A stretch of DNA of 64,000 nt from contig NZ_JAKRNM010000001.1 in assembly GCF_022346995.1 (NCBI RefSeq), positions 1,178,001-1,242,000 of the forward strand, written 5' to 3'. Under the pieces are notes generated by a model that was not told the DNA's origin, did not search any database, and worked only from the letters and a program-made list of their open reading frames with translations. Made by a program: the position numbers and the translations under genes. This DNA is from Paenibacillus sp. ACRRY. GTDB taxonomy: Bacteria > Bacillota > Bacilli > Paenibacillales > Paenibacillaceae. Within the stretch, counting starts at the first letter, position 1. Each line of letters starts with the position of its first letter. Below, one piece after another: positions 17,493 through 26,782 of the stretch.

Positions 17493-18107
17493 ATGAAGCA
17501 AAGTTTACGTGCCATGAAGAAGGAAGCGACGGCAAGTGCCTTATCTGAAGCTGCTTTTCAATTAGCCTTAGAACGAGGAATGGACGGTTTCGTGGTTGAG
17601 GATGTCGTGCAGCGTGCCGGATACTCCCGTAGAACGTTTGCCAATCATTTTTCATGCAAGGAAGAAGCTGTGGTCATGGCAGGCGAGCACTTTCACCGAA
17701 TTGATGAGTATTTGGAAATGATTAATCAGCTGCCCGAAGATATAACACCACTTGAGGTCATGTATCAGTTTATTAAGATGCAATTAACAGAAGAAGTCCT
17801 TGGTAGGATCTATAAGATTATTGAGTTATCCAAAACATTTCCGAGCTTGAAGCCTCACACACTAAGCCTGTTGAATCGGTTGCAGACTGCCGCTCAAGAG
17901 GCATTAAATGAACTATTTAAAGGTCGTTATCCGATTGGATACAATCACTTTCTTGCAGGTGCCGTTTGTGCGGCCATCATCCCTCTTCTGGATGGGAGCG
18001 TTCGAGTTCAGCTGCCTGGGATTCACTTGGAAGAGACTGATGAATTGATCATTTCATTCGATGAATACATCAATTCTGCTTTTACGTATTTGCGCGAAGG
18101 ATTCTAA
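17493..18107 (+). CDS. TetR-family transcriptional repressor
   Basis: Regulator of 204 residues with an N-terminal TetR helix-turn-helix: MDGFVVEDVVQRAGYSRRTFANHFSCKEEAVV (about residues 31-62). The C-terminal ligand-binding domain is not assignable to a known type. The ATG at 17493 has GGAGGTG six bases upstream. It is 33 bases before an MMPL exporter on the same strand, a common repressor-exporter arrangement in which the exporter's substrate relieves repression. The palindrome over the -35 box upstream supports autoregulation. Confidence 0.92.
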   Translation: MKQSLRAMKKEATASALSEAAFQLALERGMDGFVVEDVVQRAGYSRRTFANHFSCKEEAVVMAGEHFHRIDEYLEMINQLPEDITPLEVMYQFIKMQLTEEVLGRIYKIIELSKTFPSLKPHTLSLLNRLQTAAQEALNELFKGRYPIGYNHFLAGAVCAAIIPLLDGSVRVQLPGIHLEETDELIISFDEYINSAFTYLREGF

Positions 18108-18140
18108 TTCATTAGAGATATAAGGAGAGAAATCAATTCG

Positions 18141-20465
18141 ATGTCAAAATTACTCTACAGGCTGGGGAAAACGGCCTACGATAAACCGTGGTATTTCATT
18201 ATGGGTTGGATTTTGGTGCTCGGCATTGTAGGAACAGCGCTTGGCATAAACGGTGTGCATGTTTCTTCAGACATCAAACTCGAAGGAACAGCATCCCAGA
18301 ACGTCTTGGACAAATTGGAAAAGGAGCTTCCTCAAGCCTCTGGTGGTCAGGGCAGCGTTATATTTAATATCCCGGAAGGCGAGCGTTTGGATACGCCTGA
18401 GAATTTGGCAGCGATCAGTAAGGCTGTAAGTGAGGTTTACAAACTGGATTATGTTATTAACCCTGCTGAGCTCGCCGCTGCCAGTGGCGCCGATGCCTCA
18501 GCTATGCAGGAACAGGCCAGTCAGAGTGCTGCTGGAGCAGGCGAGCAAAGTGCGGATCCAAGCAACCTGCCTCCTTATGGACCACTCATGATTGAAGGAA
18601 TGCCAGTACCTGGCGTGTTGATCTCGAACGCTGGTGATGTGGCGCTGTTCCAGTTTCAATTCACAGTGCAGCAAAACTCCCTGCCTAAAGGTGTCACGGA
18701 TTCGGTTGTGAACGCAGTTAGCGAAGCCGAACAAGGTACAAACATCTCGGTTTTGCCAAGTGATTCCCTGAAAGAAGTGGGCATACCGATTGGAACCAAC
18801 GAAATCTACGGATTGGTCATTGCGGCAATTGTGTTGTTCATGACACTGGGATCCGTTGTTGCCGCAGGTTTGCCGATTGTCATTGCCCTGTTCGGGGTTG
18901 CGGCTGGTGTTGGTGGAGCATTTGCTGTCTCCAACTTTGTCAGCATGACATCCTTCACGCCTGTACTCGCTCTCATGATCGGACTTGCCGTTGGTATTGA
19001 CTATGCATTATTCATCGTCAATCGTCAGCGCAGACTGATTTTCGACCAGAATCTGAATGCCCGCGAAGCGGCCAGCAGAGCTGTTGGAACAGCAGGAAGT
19101 GCCGTGTTCTTTGCTGGATTAACAGTCATTATTGCACTTTGTGGGATGCTGGTTATTGGTATTACCTTCCTGAGCATGATGGCTATCGTCGCATCGGTTA
19201 CCGTGCTGTTCAGCGTACTGATTGCCCTTACTCTTCTCCCGGCATTGCTGGGTCTCCTGGGTGAGCGCATCTGCTCTCGTAAAGCAAGAGAGAAAAATCA
19301 GGCCAACGCACACAAAAAATCAAACGGGTTTGCAAATCGCTGGATCTCCGGTGTCGTTAAATTCCGCTGGCTTGTCATTGTAGCTGTTATTGTCGTTCTG
19401 GGTACGGCTGCAATCCCGGTAGCCAAAATGGAACTGGGCATGCCTTCTGGCGCTACCGCTAACCTGGATACTACTGCACGGCAAAGTTACGATGCCATTA
19501 CGAAAGGTTTTGGTGAAGGATTCAACGGTCCCCTGCTTATTGTTGCAGAACCTACTGACGCTTCCCAAACCGTATCATTACAAACATTGGGCGCCATCGC
19601 CCAGGATCTGCAACAATTTGAACATGTCTCTGTCGTCACACCAGCAGGAGTGAGTGAAGATGGCAAAATGGCTATTCTGAGTCTCATTCCAGATTCGGGT
19701 CCTACAGACGCAGCAACCAAACAGCTGGTTGAAGAATTGCGTTCTCCTGACTCTACCATTGCAACCAATCACGGTATGAAGCTTGGTGTTACCGGACTTA
19801 CAGCAGTCAATATTGATATGTCAGCCAAATTGGCTGAAGTTTTCCCGGTATATATCGGAATCATCGTTATTCTGTCCCTGGTCATCCTGCTCTTGGTCTT
19901 CCGCTCCATCCTGGTTCCGATCAAGGCAACGATTGGATTCTTGCTTAGTATTCTCGCTACGTTTGGTCTGACTACTGCCGTATTCCAGTGGGGTTGGGCG
20001 AAGGCGTTGTTTGATTTTGACACGGGCGGTCCTCTGCTCAGTTTCATTCCAATCATGGTAACAGGGATTCTCTACGGTCTGGCCATGGACTATCAGGTCT
20101 TCCTTGTTTCTTCGATGAGAGAATCTTACGTCCATGGTCATCGTGGAAATCAAAGCGTAATGAATGGCTATCAAATGGCAAGCCGCGTTGTGGTTGCAGC
20201 TGCCATTATCATGGTATCCGTATTTGCAGGCTTTATTTTCACGCATGATATTATGATTAAACAGATTGGATTCGCCTTGGCCTTGGGCATTTTGATTGAT
20301 GCATTCGTTGTTCGGATGGCGCTGGTTCCGGCAGTCATGTCTCTCTTCGGAGATAAAGCCTGGTGGCTGCCGAAATGGCTGGATCGCTCGCTTCCCAACC
20401 TCGATGTTGAAGGTGACAAGCTCATTGCTGAACTGAATGCAAAGGAAAAACAGCAAGTCAAATAG
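18141..20465 (+). CDS. MMPL/RND-type membrane exporter
   Basis: Membrane transporter of 774 residues of the MMPL (RND-related) family, which uses the proton gradient to export lipids or lipophilic compounds. Two halves each have one membrane segment, a large extracellular domain and five further segments. The conserved GLAVGIDYALFIVNRQR in the first half and GILYGLAMDYQVFLVSSMRE in the second carry the proton-relay aspartates. The start at 18141 follows AAGGAGAG. It is preceded by its likely TetR repressor. Functions in Gram-positive relatives include antimicrobial or fatty acid export; the actual substrate here is unknown. Confidence 0.93.
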   Translation: MSKLLYRLGKTAYDKPWYFIMGWILVLGIVGTALGINGVHVSSDIKLEGTASQNVLDKLEKELPQASGGQGSVIFNIPEGERLDTPENLAAISKAVSEVYKLDYVINPAELAAASGADASAMQEQASQSAAGAGEQSADPSNLPPYGPLMIEGMPVPGVLISNAGDVALFQFQFTVQQNSLPKGVTDSVVNAVSEAEQGTNISVLPSDSLKEVGIPIGTNEIYGLVIAAIVLFMTLGSVVAAGLPIVIALFGVAAGVGGAFAVSNFVSMTSFTPVLALMIGLAVGIDYALFIVNRQRRLIFDQNLNAREAASRAVGTAGSAVFFAGLTVIIALCGMLVIGITFLSMMAIVASVTVLFSVLIALTLLPALLGLLGERICSRKAREKNQANAHKKSNGFANRWISGVVKFRWLVIVAVIVVLGTAAIPVAKMELGMPSGATANLDTTARQSYDAITKGFGEGFNGPLLIVAEPTDASQTVSLQTLGAIAQDLQQFEHVSVVTPAGVSEDGKMAILSLIPDSGPTDAATKQLVEELRSPDSTIATNHGMKLGVTGLTAVNIDMSAKLAEVFPVYIGIIVILSLVILLLVFRSILVPIKATIGFLLSILATFGLTTAVFQWGWAKALFDFDTGGPLLSFIPIMVTGILYGLAMDYQVFLVSSMRESYVHGHRGNQSVMNGYQMASRVVVAAAIIMVSVFAGFIFTHDIMIKQIGFALALGILIDAFVVRMALVPAVMSLFGDKAWWLPKWLDRSLPNLDVEGDKLIAELNAKEKQQVK

Positions 20466-20559
20466 GATAGGATTTCACCTGTCTATTGCGTCATTTCTGG
20501 ACTAATTAAGTACGTTATATACGCAACGTTTGTTGTATTTATTATTAGTTTCCCAACCA

Positions 20560-20629
20560 AAATAAAGCACTTTCTTGGCCATCACTTGTCATACGACAAG
20601 CTTAAAAGGCCTTGAAGGTGCTTTATTTA
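20560..20629. terminator. Long bidirectional hairpin between the MMPL exporter and an acetyltransferase
   Basis: AAATAAAGCAC and GTGCTTTATTT form the base of the hairpin, with GGCC pairing again inside and CTTGTC/GACAAG near the tip. It lies between convergent genes and can serve both strands. Confidence 0.75.
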
Positions 20630-20665
20630 TGTGCATTTTTTTGTACTCGGATAAGCAATATTTAT

Positions 20666-21139
20666 TCAATTCACTCGCTGATGCACCAGGTCTTTCTGAA
20701 AGGCAAGAACCCTTTCCCAGTCGCCACTGAAAATCGGAATGCTGTAATACCCTACCCTTTCATATAGCGCTGCAGCTTCTGGCTGAAGTGGCCCCGTCTG
20801 AAGCTTCAGATTAGTATAACCGAATTCCGCAGCCATACGCTCGGCTTCCGCAAGTATGGCCTGAGCAACGCCTTTACGACGATAACCGGGTCTTGTATAC
20901 ATACGCTTAACCTCAACCGATTGATCATCCAGCGGCCTAATGGCACCGCACCCTACCGGATGCCCATCCAGTCTGGCTACAATAAAAGCAGCACGAGGCG
21001 TTTCGACGTCCGATGGTTGAAAGCCTGCGGTTCCATCCCCGCCGTATAACAAGCCCAGCTCACTGCTTAATTCCCGGATCAACTGTACTGAATCCTCGCT
21101 GCGTACGTCCTCAGCAGCCGCTTGTACAACCAACGACAT
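20666..21139 (-). CDS. GNAT family N-acetyltransferase
   Basis: Acetyltransferase of 157 residues. The acetyl-CoA site is VKRMYTRPGYRRKGVAQAIL, followed by EAAALYERVGYYSIPIF near the C-terminus. I chose the ATG at 21139 (MSLVVQAAAEDVRSED), preceded by AAAGGGGATTT; the same frame runs up to 21316 but that extension is charged, low in hydrophobic residues, and unlike GNAT N-termini. Substrate unknown. It converges with the MMPL exporter and is divergent from metE. Confidence 0.87.
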   Translation of the reverse strand: MSLVVQAAAEDVRSEDSVQLIRELSSELGLLYGGDGTAGFQPSDVETPRAAFIVARLDGHPVGCGAIRPLDDQSVEVKRMYTRPGYRRKGVAQAILAEAERMAAEFGYTNLKLQTGPLQPEAAALYERVGYYSIPIFSGDWERVLAFQKDLVHQRVN

Positions 21140-21532
21140 ATGCCAAATCCCCTTTACTCTATTGGTTTTATTGGTATTATGGATGTGTATAAAATAACAT
21201 CTGTTGAACGCAGCGTCAATTGTTCCATCGATAGATCTTTTGTATAAGGAAGTGGCTGCAGTCGCTCTCTCATCATCTCGGGAGTTTCTTGATCTTTGTT
21301 CATCATTTCCCTCCAATTGTTCAGATCAATGACTTATCCTCATCAGAGTCAATTTTTGTGCATGCGTTTAGGTAATCATATCATATGGATTAAATCTCCA
21401 ATTCCTTTTTCACCAATCTCCTCTCTTCTGATATAGTCTCAGGCTATAGCTAGATATAATTTAATGGAATTACATTATAACTTCACATCTGTGATAACTT
21501 TTTTGTAACACATTTGAAGAGGGGTTATGTAG
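21140..21532. other. Divergent promoter region between acetyltransferase and metE
   Basis: About 393 bases without a gene. On the plus strand there is a consensus -10 box TATAAT at 21455-21460 but no good -35 box at 16-18 bases. GCTATAGC (21443-21450) is an 8-base palindrome just upstream. I see no SAM-I (S-box) or T-box leader. The metE ribosome binding site is GAGGGG. Confidence 0.55.
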
Positions 21533-23827
21533 ATGACAAAAAGCAGTGTATTGGGTTACCCGCGAATTGGCGCTGATCGGGAATGGAAAAAAGCACTCGA
21601 AGCCTTCTGGTCGGGCAAACTGGATGAAGACACGTTTCACACCCGTTTGCAGGAGATCCGATTAAACCATTTGCGCAAGCTGCATGATCAAGGAATCGAT
21701 CTCATTCCAGTCAACGACTTCAGTTATTATGATCACATTCTTGATACAGCAGTGATGTTCGGGATTGTTCCCAAACGATTTACATATGACGGCGGTGCCG
21801 TTCCTTTGTCCGTGTATTACGGCATTGCACGAGGCACCAAGGATGCTGCAGCCAGCGAAATGACGAAGTGGTTCAACACCAATTATCATTACATTGTCCC
21901 CGAGCTGAATGATGTAACTCCGGCACTTACTGAGAATAAACCTCTGATCGCTTACCGCGAAGCCAAAGAGAAGCTCGGGATTGAAGGCAAGCCGGTCATC
22001 GTCGGACCATTAACCTTTCTGAAGCTCTCCAAAGGGTATGACAAATCCGAGACTGAAGCCTGGCTGGGACGTTTACTGCCACTCTACACACAGGTCCTTC
22101 AGGAACTTGCTGAAGAAGGTGTTCAGTGGGTTCAGATTGATGAACCCGTTCTGGTTACCCAGTTGAACAAGGATGACTTACAATTGCTCCAGAACATCTA
22201 TAAGACGTTCGCAGACGCAGTCCCTAATTTAAACATATTATTGCAAACTTACTTTGAATCCGTAGATAATTATAGCGACATCATTACCCTTCCCGTACAA
22301 GGAATTGGACTGGATTTCGTCCATGGGCTCTCGGGCAACCTGCAATCCATTAAGACAAAAGGCTTCCCGGCTGATAAAGTTTTGGGCGCAGGCATTATTG
22401 ACGGTCGTGGAATCTGGAAGGCTTCACTTCAAGAGAAACTGTCTTTGCTTGATGAGCTGATCGAACAGGTTGCACCCGAGCGTATAATCGTACAATCGTC
22501 TTGCAGTCTGCTGCATGTGCCTGTTACAACAGAACGTGAGTCCAACCTCGACCCTGCGCTCAAGAGCTCGCTCGCCTTTGCAGATGAGAAGCTGAAGGAA
22601 ATAGCTCTTTTGACAAAAGCATGCACATCAAGACATGCCGACATTCTGCATGCGATTGATAAAGCAGATCAGGCGCTGCTGCCTCTTAAGCAGTCACAAG
22701 AACGTAATCGCATCGACGTGCAGCAGGCTGTCGCAGCTATACGTTTGCAAGAGCCTTCGCGCTCGCTCCCGTTCGCTAAACGTCACATTGCTCAGCAGGA
22801 AAAATGGAAGTTGCCTCTTTTTCCAACAACTACGATTGGCAGTTTCCCTCAATCTGCGGAGGTACGCAAAACTCGTCAACTATGGCGTAAGAGTGAATTA
22901 AGCAACGAACAATATACCCAATTTATTCAGGAACAAATTGATGCCTGGATTCAAATTCAGGAAGAGATTGGACTGGATGTCCTCGTGCACGGGGAGTTTG
23001 AACGCACGGATATGGTGGAATTCTTCGGTGAGAAACTCGCAGGATTTGCCTTCACTCAATATGGCTGGGTACAATCCTACGGTTCCCGGTGTGTTAAACC
23101 ACCGATCATTTTCGGTGACGTAGCCTTTGTTCAGGCAATGACGGTTGAAGAAACCAAGTACGCTCAGTCGAAGACCCAACATCCGGTAAAAGGAATGCTG
23201 ACCGGACCCATAACCATTATGAACTGGTCGTTTGTCCGGGATGATATTCCGCGCGAGCACATTGCTTATCAGCTGGCCTATGCGCTCAGACAGGAAGTGG
23301 AAGCACTTGAACAGGCGGGTATTGGTATGATTCAGGTGGATGAACCTGCTGTTCGTGAAGGCCTTCCACTCAAACAAAATGAGCAAGCTGATTATCTGGC
23401 TTGGGCGGTCAAAGCATTCCGCATCTCCACATGTACGGTACAAGAAACAACTCAAATTCATACCCACATGTGTTACTGTGAATTCCATGACATGATCGAT
23501 TCTATTGAAGCCATGGATGCTGATGTCATCTCCATAGAAACATCACGAAGTCACGGCGAGCTCATTCACAGCTTTGAATTAAACACGTACAAACTCGGCA
23601 TAGGCCTGGGTGTGTACGATATCCATAGTCCTCGTATCCCGAGCGTGGAAGAAATGACAACCATGATTGAGCGTGCCTTGCGTGTGCTGGATCCCAAGCT
23701 GTTCTGGATTAATCCCGATTGCGGCCTGAAAACCCGCGGACGTGAAGAAACGGTTGCTTCCTTGCGCAACATGGTTGAGGCGACCCAAATTGCTCGTGAA
23801 CAACATCATGCCATCAAAACAGTTTAA
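21533..23827 (+). CDS. metE: Cobalamin-independent methionine synthase
   Basis: 5-methyltetrahydropteroyltriglutamate-homocysteine methyltransferase, the final step of methionine synthesis without vitamin B12; cytoplasmic, 764 residues, the usual length. The N-terminal domain starts with SVLGYPRIGADREWKKALE. The C-terminal catalytic domain starts with LPLFPTTTIGSFPQS and has the zinc ligands His645 and Cys647 (IHTHMCYCEF) and Cys730 (NPDCGLKTRG). The homocysteine-binding SIETSRSHGEL is present. It is a stand-alone gene ended by a strong terminator. No SAM riboswitch is recognisable upstream. Confidence 0.97.
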   Translation: MTKSSVLGYPRIGADREWKKALEAFWSGKLDEDTFHTRLQEIRLNHLRKLHDQGIDLIPVNDFSYYDHILDTAVMFGIVPKRFTYDGGAVPLSVYYGIARGTKDAAASEMTKWFNTNYHYIVPELNDVTPALTENKPLIAYREAKEKLGIEGKPVIVGPLTFLKLSKGYDKSETEAWLGRLLPLYTQVLQELAEEGVQWVQIDEPVLVTQLNKDDLQLLQNIYKTFADAVPNLNILLQTYFESVDNYSDIITLPVQGIGLDFVHGLSGNLQSIKTKGFPADKVLGAGIIDGRGIWKASLQEKLSLLDELIEQVAPERIIVQSSCSLLHVPVTTERESNLDPALKSSLAFADEKLKEIALLTKACTSRHADILHAIDKADQALLPLKQSQERNRIDVQQAVAAIRLQEPSRSLPFAKRHIAQQEKWKLPLFPTTTIGSFPQSAEVRKTRQLWRKSELSNEQYTQFIQEQIDAWIQIQEEIGLDVLVHGEFERTDMVEFFGEKLAGFAFTQYGWVQSYGSRCVKPPIIFGDVAFVQAMTVEETKYAQSKTQHPVKGMLTGPITIMNWSFVRDDIPREHIAYQLAYALRQEVEALEQAGIGMIQVDEPAVREGLPLKQNEQADYLAWAVKAFRISTCTVQETTQIHTHMCYCEFHDMIDSIEAMDADVISIETSRSHGELIHSFELNTYKLGIGLGVYDIHSPRIPSVEEMTTMIERALRVLDPKLFWINPDCGLKTRGREETVASLRNMVEATQIAREQHHAIKTV

Positions 23828-23834
23828 AATTAAA

Positions 23835-23882
23835 TAAAGAGCAGAACGCCCCTCCTTCATATGGGGTGTCCTGCTCTTTTTC
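23835..23882 (+). terminator. Intrinsic terminator of metE
   Basis: AAAGAGCAG then GCCCC pair with GGGG(T) and CTGCTCTTT, followed by TTTCATTT. It begins 8 bases after the metE stop codon. The arms also end in A/T runs on the other strand, so it may serve the converging hydrolase gene. Confidence 0.88.
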
Positions 23883-23921
23883 ATTTCTTGCTTTTTTCAG
23901 AAGTCTTCAGTCCAGTTAACC

Positions 23922-24758
23922 TTAACCCTGTAAAAAATCAATCAATGCTTCATTAAATTGTTCAGGGTGGGTCGCATTAAATCCGTGTGGTCCACCTTCT
24001 ACAACCACCAGACGGCTGCCTGGGATCGATTCATGAGTACGTTGTCCACTCACTTCCAGCGGAACAATGGCATCTGAATCACCATGGATAACCAGTGTCG
24101 GAATATTGAATTTCTCCAAGTCCTGACGGAAATCGGTAAGGGCAAAGGCAGCAATACAATCTAAAGTTCCTTTAGGGGAAGCCAGAGCTGCAATATCCCG
24201 GTTATAGATACGGAACGGTTCGCTCACGAGGTCCGTACGATCTCCTGCAGCGAAAAAGTTAGTTGTGAAACCATCCAGGAATGCGAGACGATCCCCTTTT
24301 ACGCCGTTTTGAAATTCTGCAATCGTTGCATCATCCAATCCACCTTGAGGGTTGTCTTCAGTTATATAGAGATAAGGAGGAACTGCTCCCGCAAATACAG
24401 CTTTGGAAACACGTTCGGTTCCGTAAGTTCCGACATAGCGAGCTACCTCGCCGCCTCCCATGGAGAACCCTACCAGTGTAACATCGCGCAGATCAAGGTG
24501 CAGAATCAATTTATGTAAATCCGAAGCAAAGGTATCATAGTCATAACCATCCCAAGGTTGGGAAGACTGACCAAAGCCACGACGGTCATACGTAATAACA
24601 CGGTAGCCTGCTTCGATTAGGGCAGGTACTTGCTTCTCCCAGGATCGTCCGCTCAAAGGCCATCCATGAATAAGGATGATGGGTTTTCCCGCGCCAAGAT
24701 CTTCATAATACAGTTCAATTGGTTGTGCATTCTCTTCGCCTACATTTACTTTAGCCAA
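23922..24758 (-). CDS. Alpha/beta hydrolase, cofactor-free chloroperoxidase type
   Basis: Hydrolase of 278 residues. The nucleophile elbow is GFSMGGGEVARYV, the acid is in VIHGDSDAIVP and the histidine in VEGGPHGFNATH, so the catalytic triad is complete. The oxyanion strand ILIHGWPLSGRSWEKQVPAL and the YDRRGFGQSSQP segment are typical of non-haem chloroperoxidase-like esterases. The start is a TTG at 24758 (after GGAGGG at 7 bases), which gives MAKVNVGEEN. Natural substrates of this group are usually esters. No partner gene is adjacent. Confidence 0.9.
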   Translation of the reverse strand: MAKVNVGEENAQPIELYYEDLGAGKPIILIHGWPLSGRSWEKQVPALIEAGYRVITYDRRGFGQSSQPWDGYDYDTFASDLHKLILHLDLRDVTLVGFSMGGGEVARYVGTYGTERVSKAVFAGAVPPYLYITEDNPQGGLDDATIAEFQNGVKGDRLAFLDGFTTNFFAAGDRTDLVSEPFRIYNRDIAALASPKGTLDCIAAFALTDFRQDLEKFNIPTLVIHGDSDAIVPLEVSGQRTHESIPGSRLVVVEGGPHGFNATHPEQFNEALIDFLQG

Positions 24759-24919
24759 GGAAAATCCCTCCGTTAGTTATTATATTTTTGTTTGTTACTA
24801 TTTAAATGTTACATATGCAAACGTTGATTGTCAATCGTACCCAAGAATTAAATAGGGTATGCCATTGGAACTGAATACATCGAATAATCATTGAAATGAC
24901 AGTCATTCTATCAGCAAAA

Positions 24920-24940
24920 AAGCCGCCTTGTAGGCGACTT
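24920..24940 (-). terminator. Intrinsic terminator of the shared GTCGCC family
   Basis: Minus strand: AAGTCGCC, loop, GGCGGCTT then TTTTGC. It follows the stop of the ABC-2 membrane protein by about 50 bases. The same U-G wobble position as in the other copies. Confidence 0.82.
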
Positions 24941-24989
24941 ATAGTGCAAACATATTTCTATTTCTGTGCTTATATGATGCTTGTCATAT

Positions 24990-26075
24990 TTAATGAGCGT
25001 TAGTGGTTGCTACGCCAGGTGCTGGCGCTCTATGCAAAGCCACACGTACACAGGTTATCCCCCATGTAACCAGTGCAATTAAAAGAAGATTAATCACGAC
25101 TGAAGTCACTGGCGCTCCGCTATAGATGAGTCGGACATACCCCCGTACAGCGTTGGATGCAGGCAGAAAATCTCCGATGTGTCGATAGAACGGCGTGAGC
25201 ATTTCAGTTGCAATTATGTTGCCTGCTGTCATGAGCTGGAAAGGAATCATGGCTACGTTAAACAGAGCTCCTAATCCACCAAATAATACAAATGACATTT
25301 GAGTCAGACATACGCAGGCGATGTATACGAGAATATGGAATCCCCACATTTCCCAGAAGGAAGCGACAGGGGTAACAAACAACATGGCTACTGTCGTAAT
25401 AATGAGCGGCGCTACAATACACACCATCAGTAAAAGAAGCTGTCTGGCCCAGAAAATTTTCCATCGGTCGTATTTGCGGCTAAGGATCATCGTCGACAGA
25501 TTCAATTGAATATTCATGGTCATCACTGCGATATATGTGATAAAACCAAGGATCATGGGCAGCATGCTGAGTGCAAAATTGGTGATGTTGTTAGACTTAA
25601 CCACATTTGTCGTGACCACTTCTTTTTGAACGTTCCCTGATAGCTGAACGCCTACGCTGGTAGATATACCTTCAGCCGACCCTTCCAATATGGATCTGGA
25701 AACTTCCGAAGCTGCCTGATTGACATAATACGTTAATTGCCCTTCCCCTTGGTCCAGGTTCGCAGCGAACTCGGCAGGAATGCTTACGATCATGCCAATA
25801 TCCCCATCATTCATGACTTGCTCAGCTTCCTCAAGAGATGCATAGTTCTCTGTTTTGAAAGGGACTGTTTCCTGAATGATCTTTTCGATTTTCTGTCCAT
25901 TCGCTCCGTCCGAGTTAATAATACCTATTTTAAGCTGGTCCACTCGTTCAGTTGCTCCGTTGTATCCCGTTAACCAGACAATGGTGAATATCAGTGGAAC
26001 GACCAAAGCAAAGACCAATCCGATCTTGGTTTGTAGAATCTTCAAAAAATCTTTTAATACTGAAAAAACAGACAT
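24990..26075 (-). CDS. ABC-2 type membrane protein (YhgE/Pip-like N-terminus)
   Basis: Membrane protein of 361 residues. One N-terminal membrane segment (IGLVFALVVPLIFTIVW) is followed by an extracellular domain (KIGIINSDGANGQKIEKIIQ...), and then five or six membrane segments from ITNFALSMLPMILGF onward. This layout is that of ABC-2 type permeases such as YhgE-like proteins. The ATG at 26075 follows AAGGAGAGAAATTC. No ATPase gene is nearby, so whether it works with an ATPase encoded elsewhere is open. It follows a MarR-type gene by 99 bases on the same strand and may be its target. Confidence 0.86.
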   Translation of the reverse strand: MSVFSVLKDFLKILQTKIGLVFALVVPLIFTIVWLTGYNGATERVDQLKIGIINSDGANGQKIEKIIQETVPFKTENYASLEEAEQVMNDGDIGMIVSIPAEFAANLDQGEGQLTYYVNQAASEVSRSILEGSAEGISTSVGVQLSGNVQKEVVTTNVVKSNNITNFALSMLPMILGFITYIAVMTMNIQLNLSTMILSRKYDRWKIFWARQLLLLMVCIVAPLIITTVAMLFVTPVASFWEMWGFHILVYIACVCLTQMSFVLFGGLGALFNVAMIPFQLMTAGNIIATEMLTPFYRHIGDFLPASNAVRGYVRLIYSGAPVTSVVINLLLIALVTWGITCVRVALHRAPAPGVATTNAH

Positions 26076-26174
26076 GAATTTCTCTCCTTCTTGGATATAG
26101 CTCCAGTTGCAAATTAATAGGCTAGCATATAATAGGCCATGCATGTATCTCTGCAAAAAAAGTCAGCTGACGAA

Positions 26175-26606
26175 TCAGCTGGAGATTCCTTTATAAATTT
26201 TGTTGAGCAGTACGGCAAGTTGTTCTGCTCCTTCCGGGGTAATTAATTCCCTTAATGACTGATCCATATCATTCATCAGAGGTACTACCTGTAAATATAG
26301 CTCTTTCCCTTCCTCGGAAAGCCGCAGCAGGATGGCACGCCGATCAACAGGATCGGTGCTTCGAATAATAAGATCCTTATGTTCCAATCGTTCCAATGTC
26401 TTGCCGACACTCGTTTGATCTTTACCGTGGAGTTCGGATAACTTCTTCTGTGTAATGCCTTCGTTCTGATACAATTGTTCGAGCATCCCATATTGTTCAG
26501 GTGTTATGCCGTAATCCTGCAGTAGATGGGTAACTCTTTTTTTGTGGACAAAGTACGTTCTGGATAGTAACAATCCAATGGGATCTTTCTCTTGATGAGT
26601 TGACAT
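26175..26606 (-). CDS. MarR-family transcriptional regulator
   Basis: Winged-helix regulator of 143 residues. The DNA-binding region LSELHGKDQTSVGKTLERLEHKDLIIRSTDPVDRRA is characteristic, with the wing residues DxRR present. The start ATG at 26606 is preceded by GGGAGGG. The downstream ABC-2 membrane protein is the obvious candidate target, as MarR proteins often control neighbouring exporters. Ligand unknown. Confidence 0.92.
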   Translation of the reverse strand: MSTHQEKDPIGLLLSRTYFVHKKRVTHLLQDYGITPEQYGMLEQLYQNEGITQKKLSELHGKDQTSVGKTLERLEHKDLIIRSTDPVDRRAILLRLSEEGKELYLQVVPLMNDMDQSLRELITPEGAEQLAVLLNKIYKGISS

Positions 26607-26729
26607 CAGGTAAGCCCTCCCTGAAATACTAGCATAGCCTATTAATATTCTTTAAGAAGAATATCCCTAATTTGAACCTTTGTCAATCTAATGTTTCTGA
26701 GCCGTATGTCCTTCTCGGTTAAAAATAAA

Positions 26730-26750
26730 AAAGCCGCCATGTTGGCGGCT
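26730..26750 (-). terminator. Intrinsic terminator after bshB2
   Basis: AGCCGCC, loop, GGCGGCT: a perfect pair on the same stem as the GTCGCC family, with a T-run TTTTTTATTTTT on the minus strand. It lies 33 bases after the stop at 26783. Confidence 0.85.
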
Positions 26751-26782
26751 CAGCTGTTCTTTCGTTTATAGGGTAAGCCATT

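Noticed and set aside
19025..20461. Several minus-strand frames over the MMPL exporter
   Set aside because: They follow the codon structure of the plus-strand gene and have no start signals or recognisable proteins.
21350..21532. SAM riboswitch or T-box before metE
   Set aside because: I looked for the conserved S-box and T-box leader elements and a leader terminator and found none; a covariance search has not been run.
24800..24830. cre-like TGCAAACG near the hydrolase start
   Set aside because: The right half lacks the CA of the consensus, so it does not qualify.
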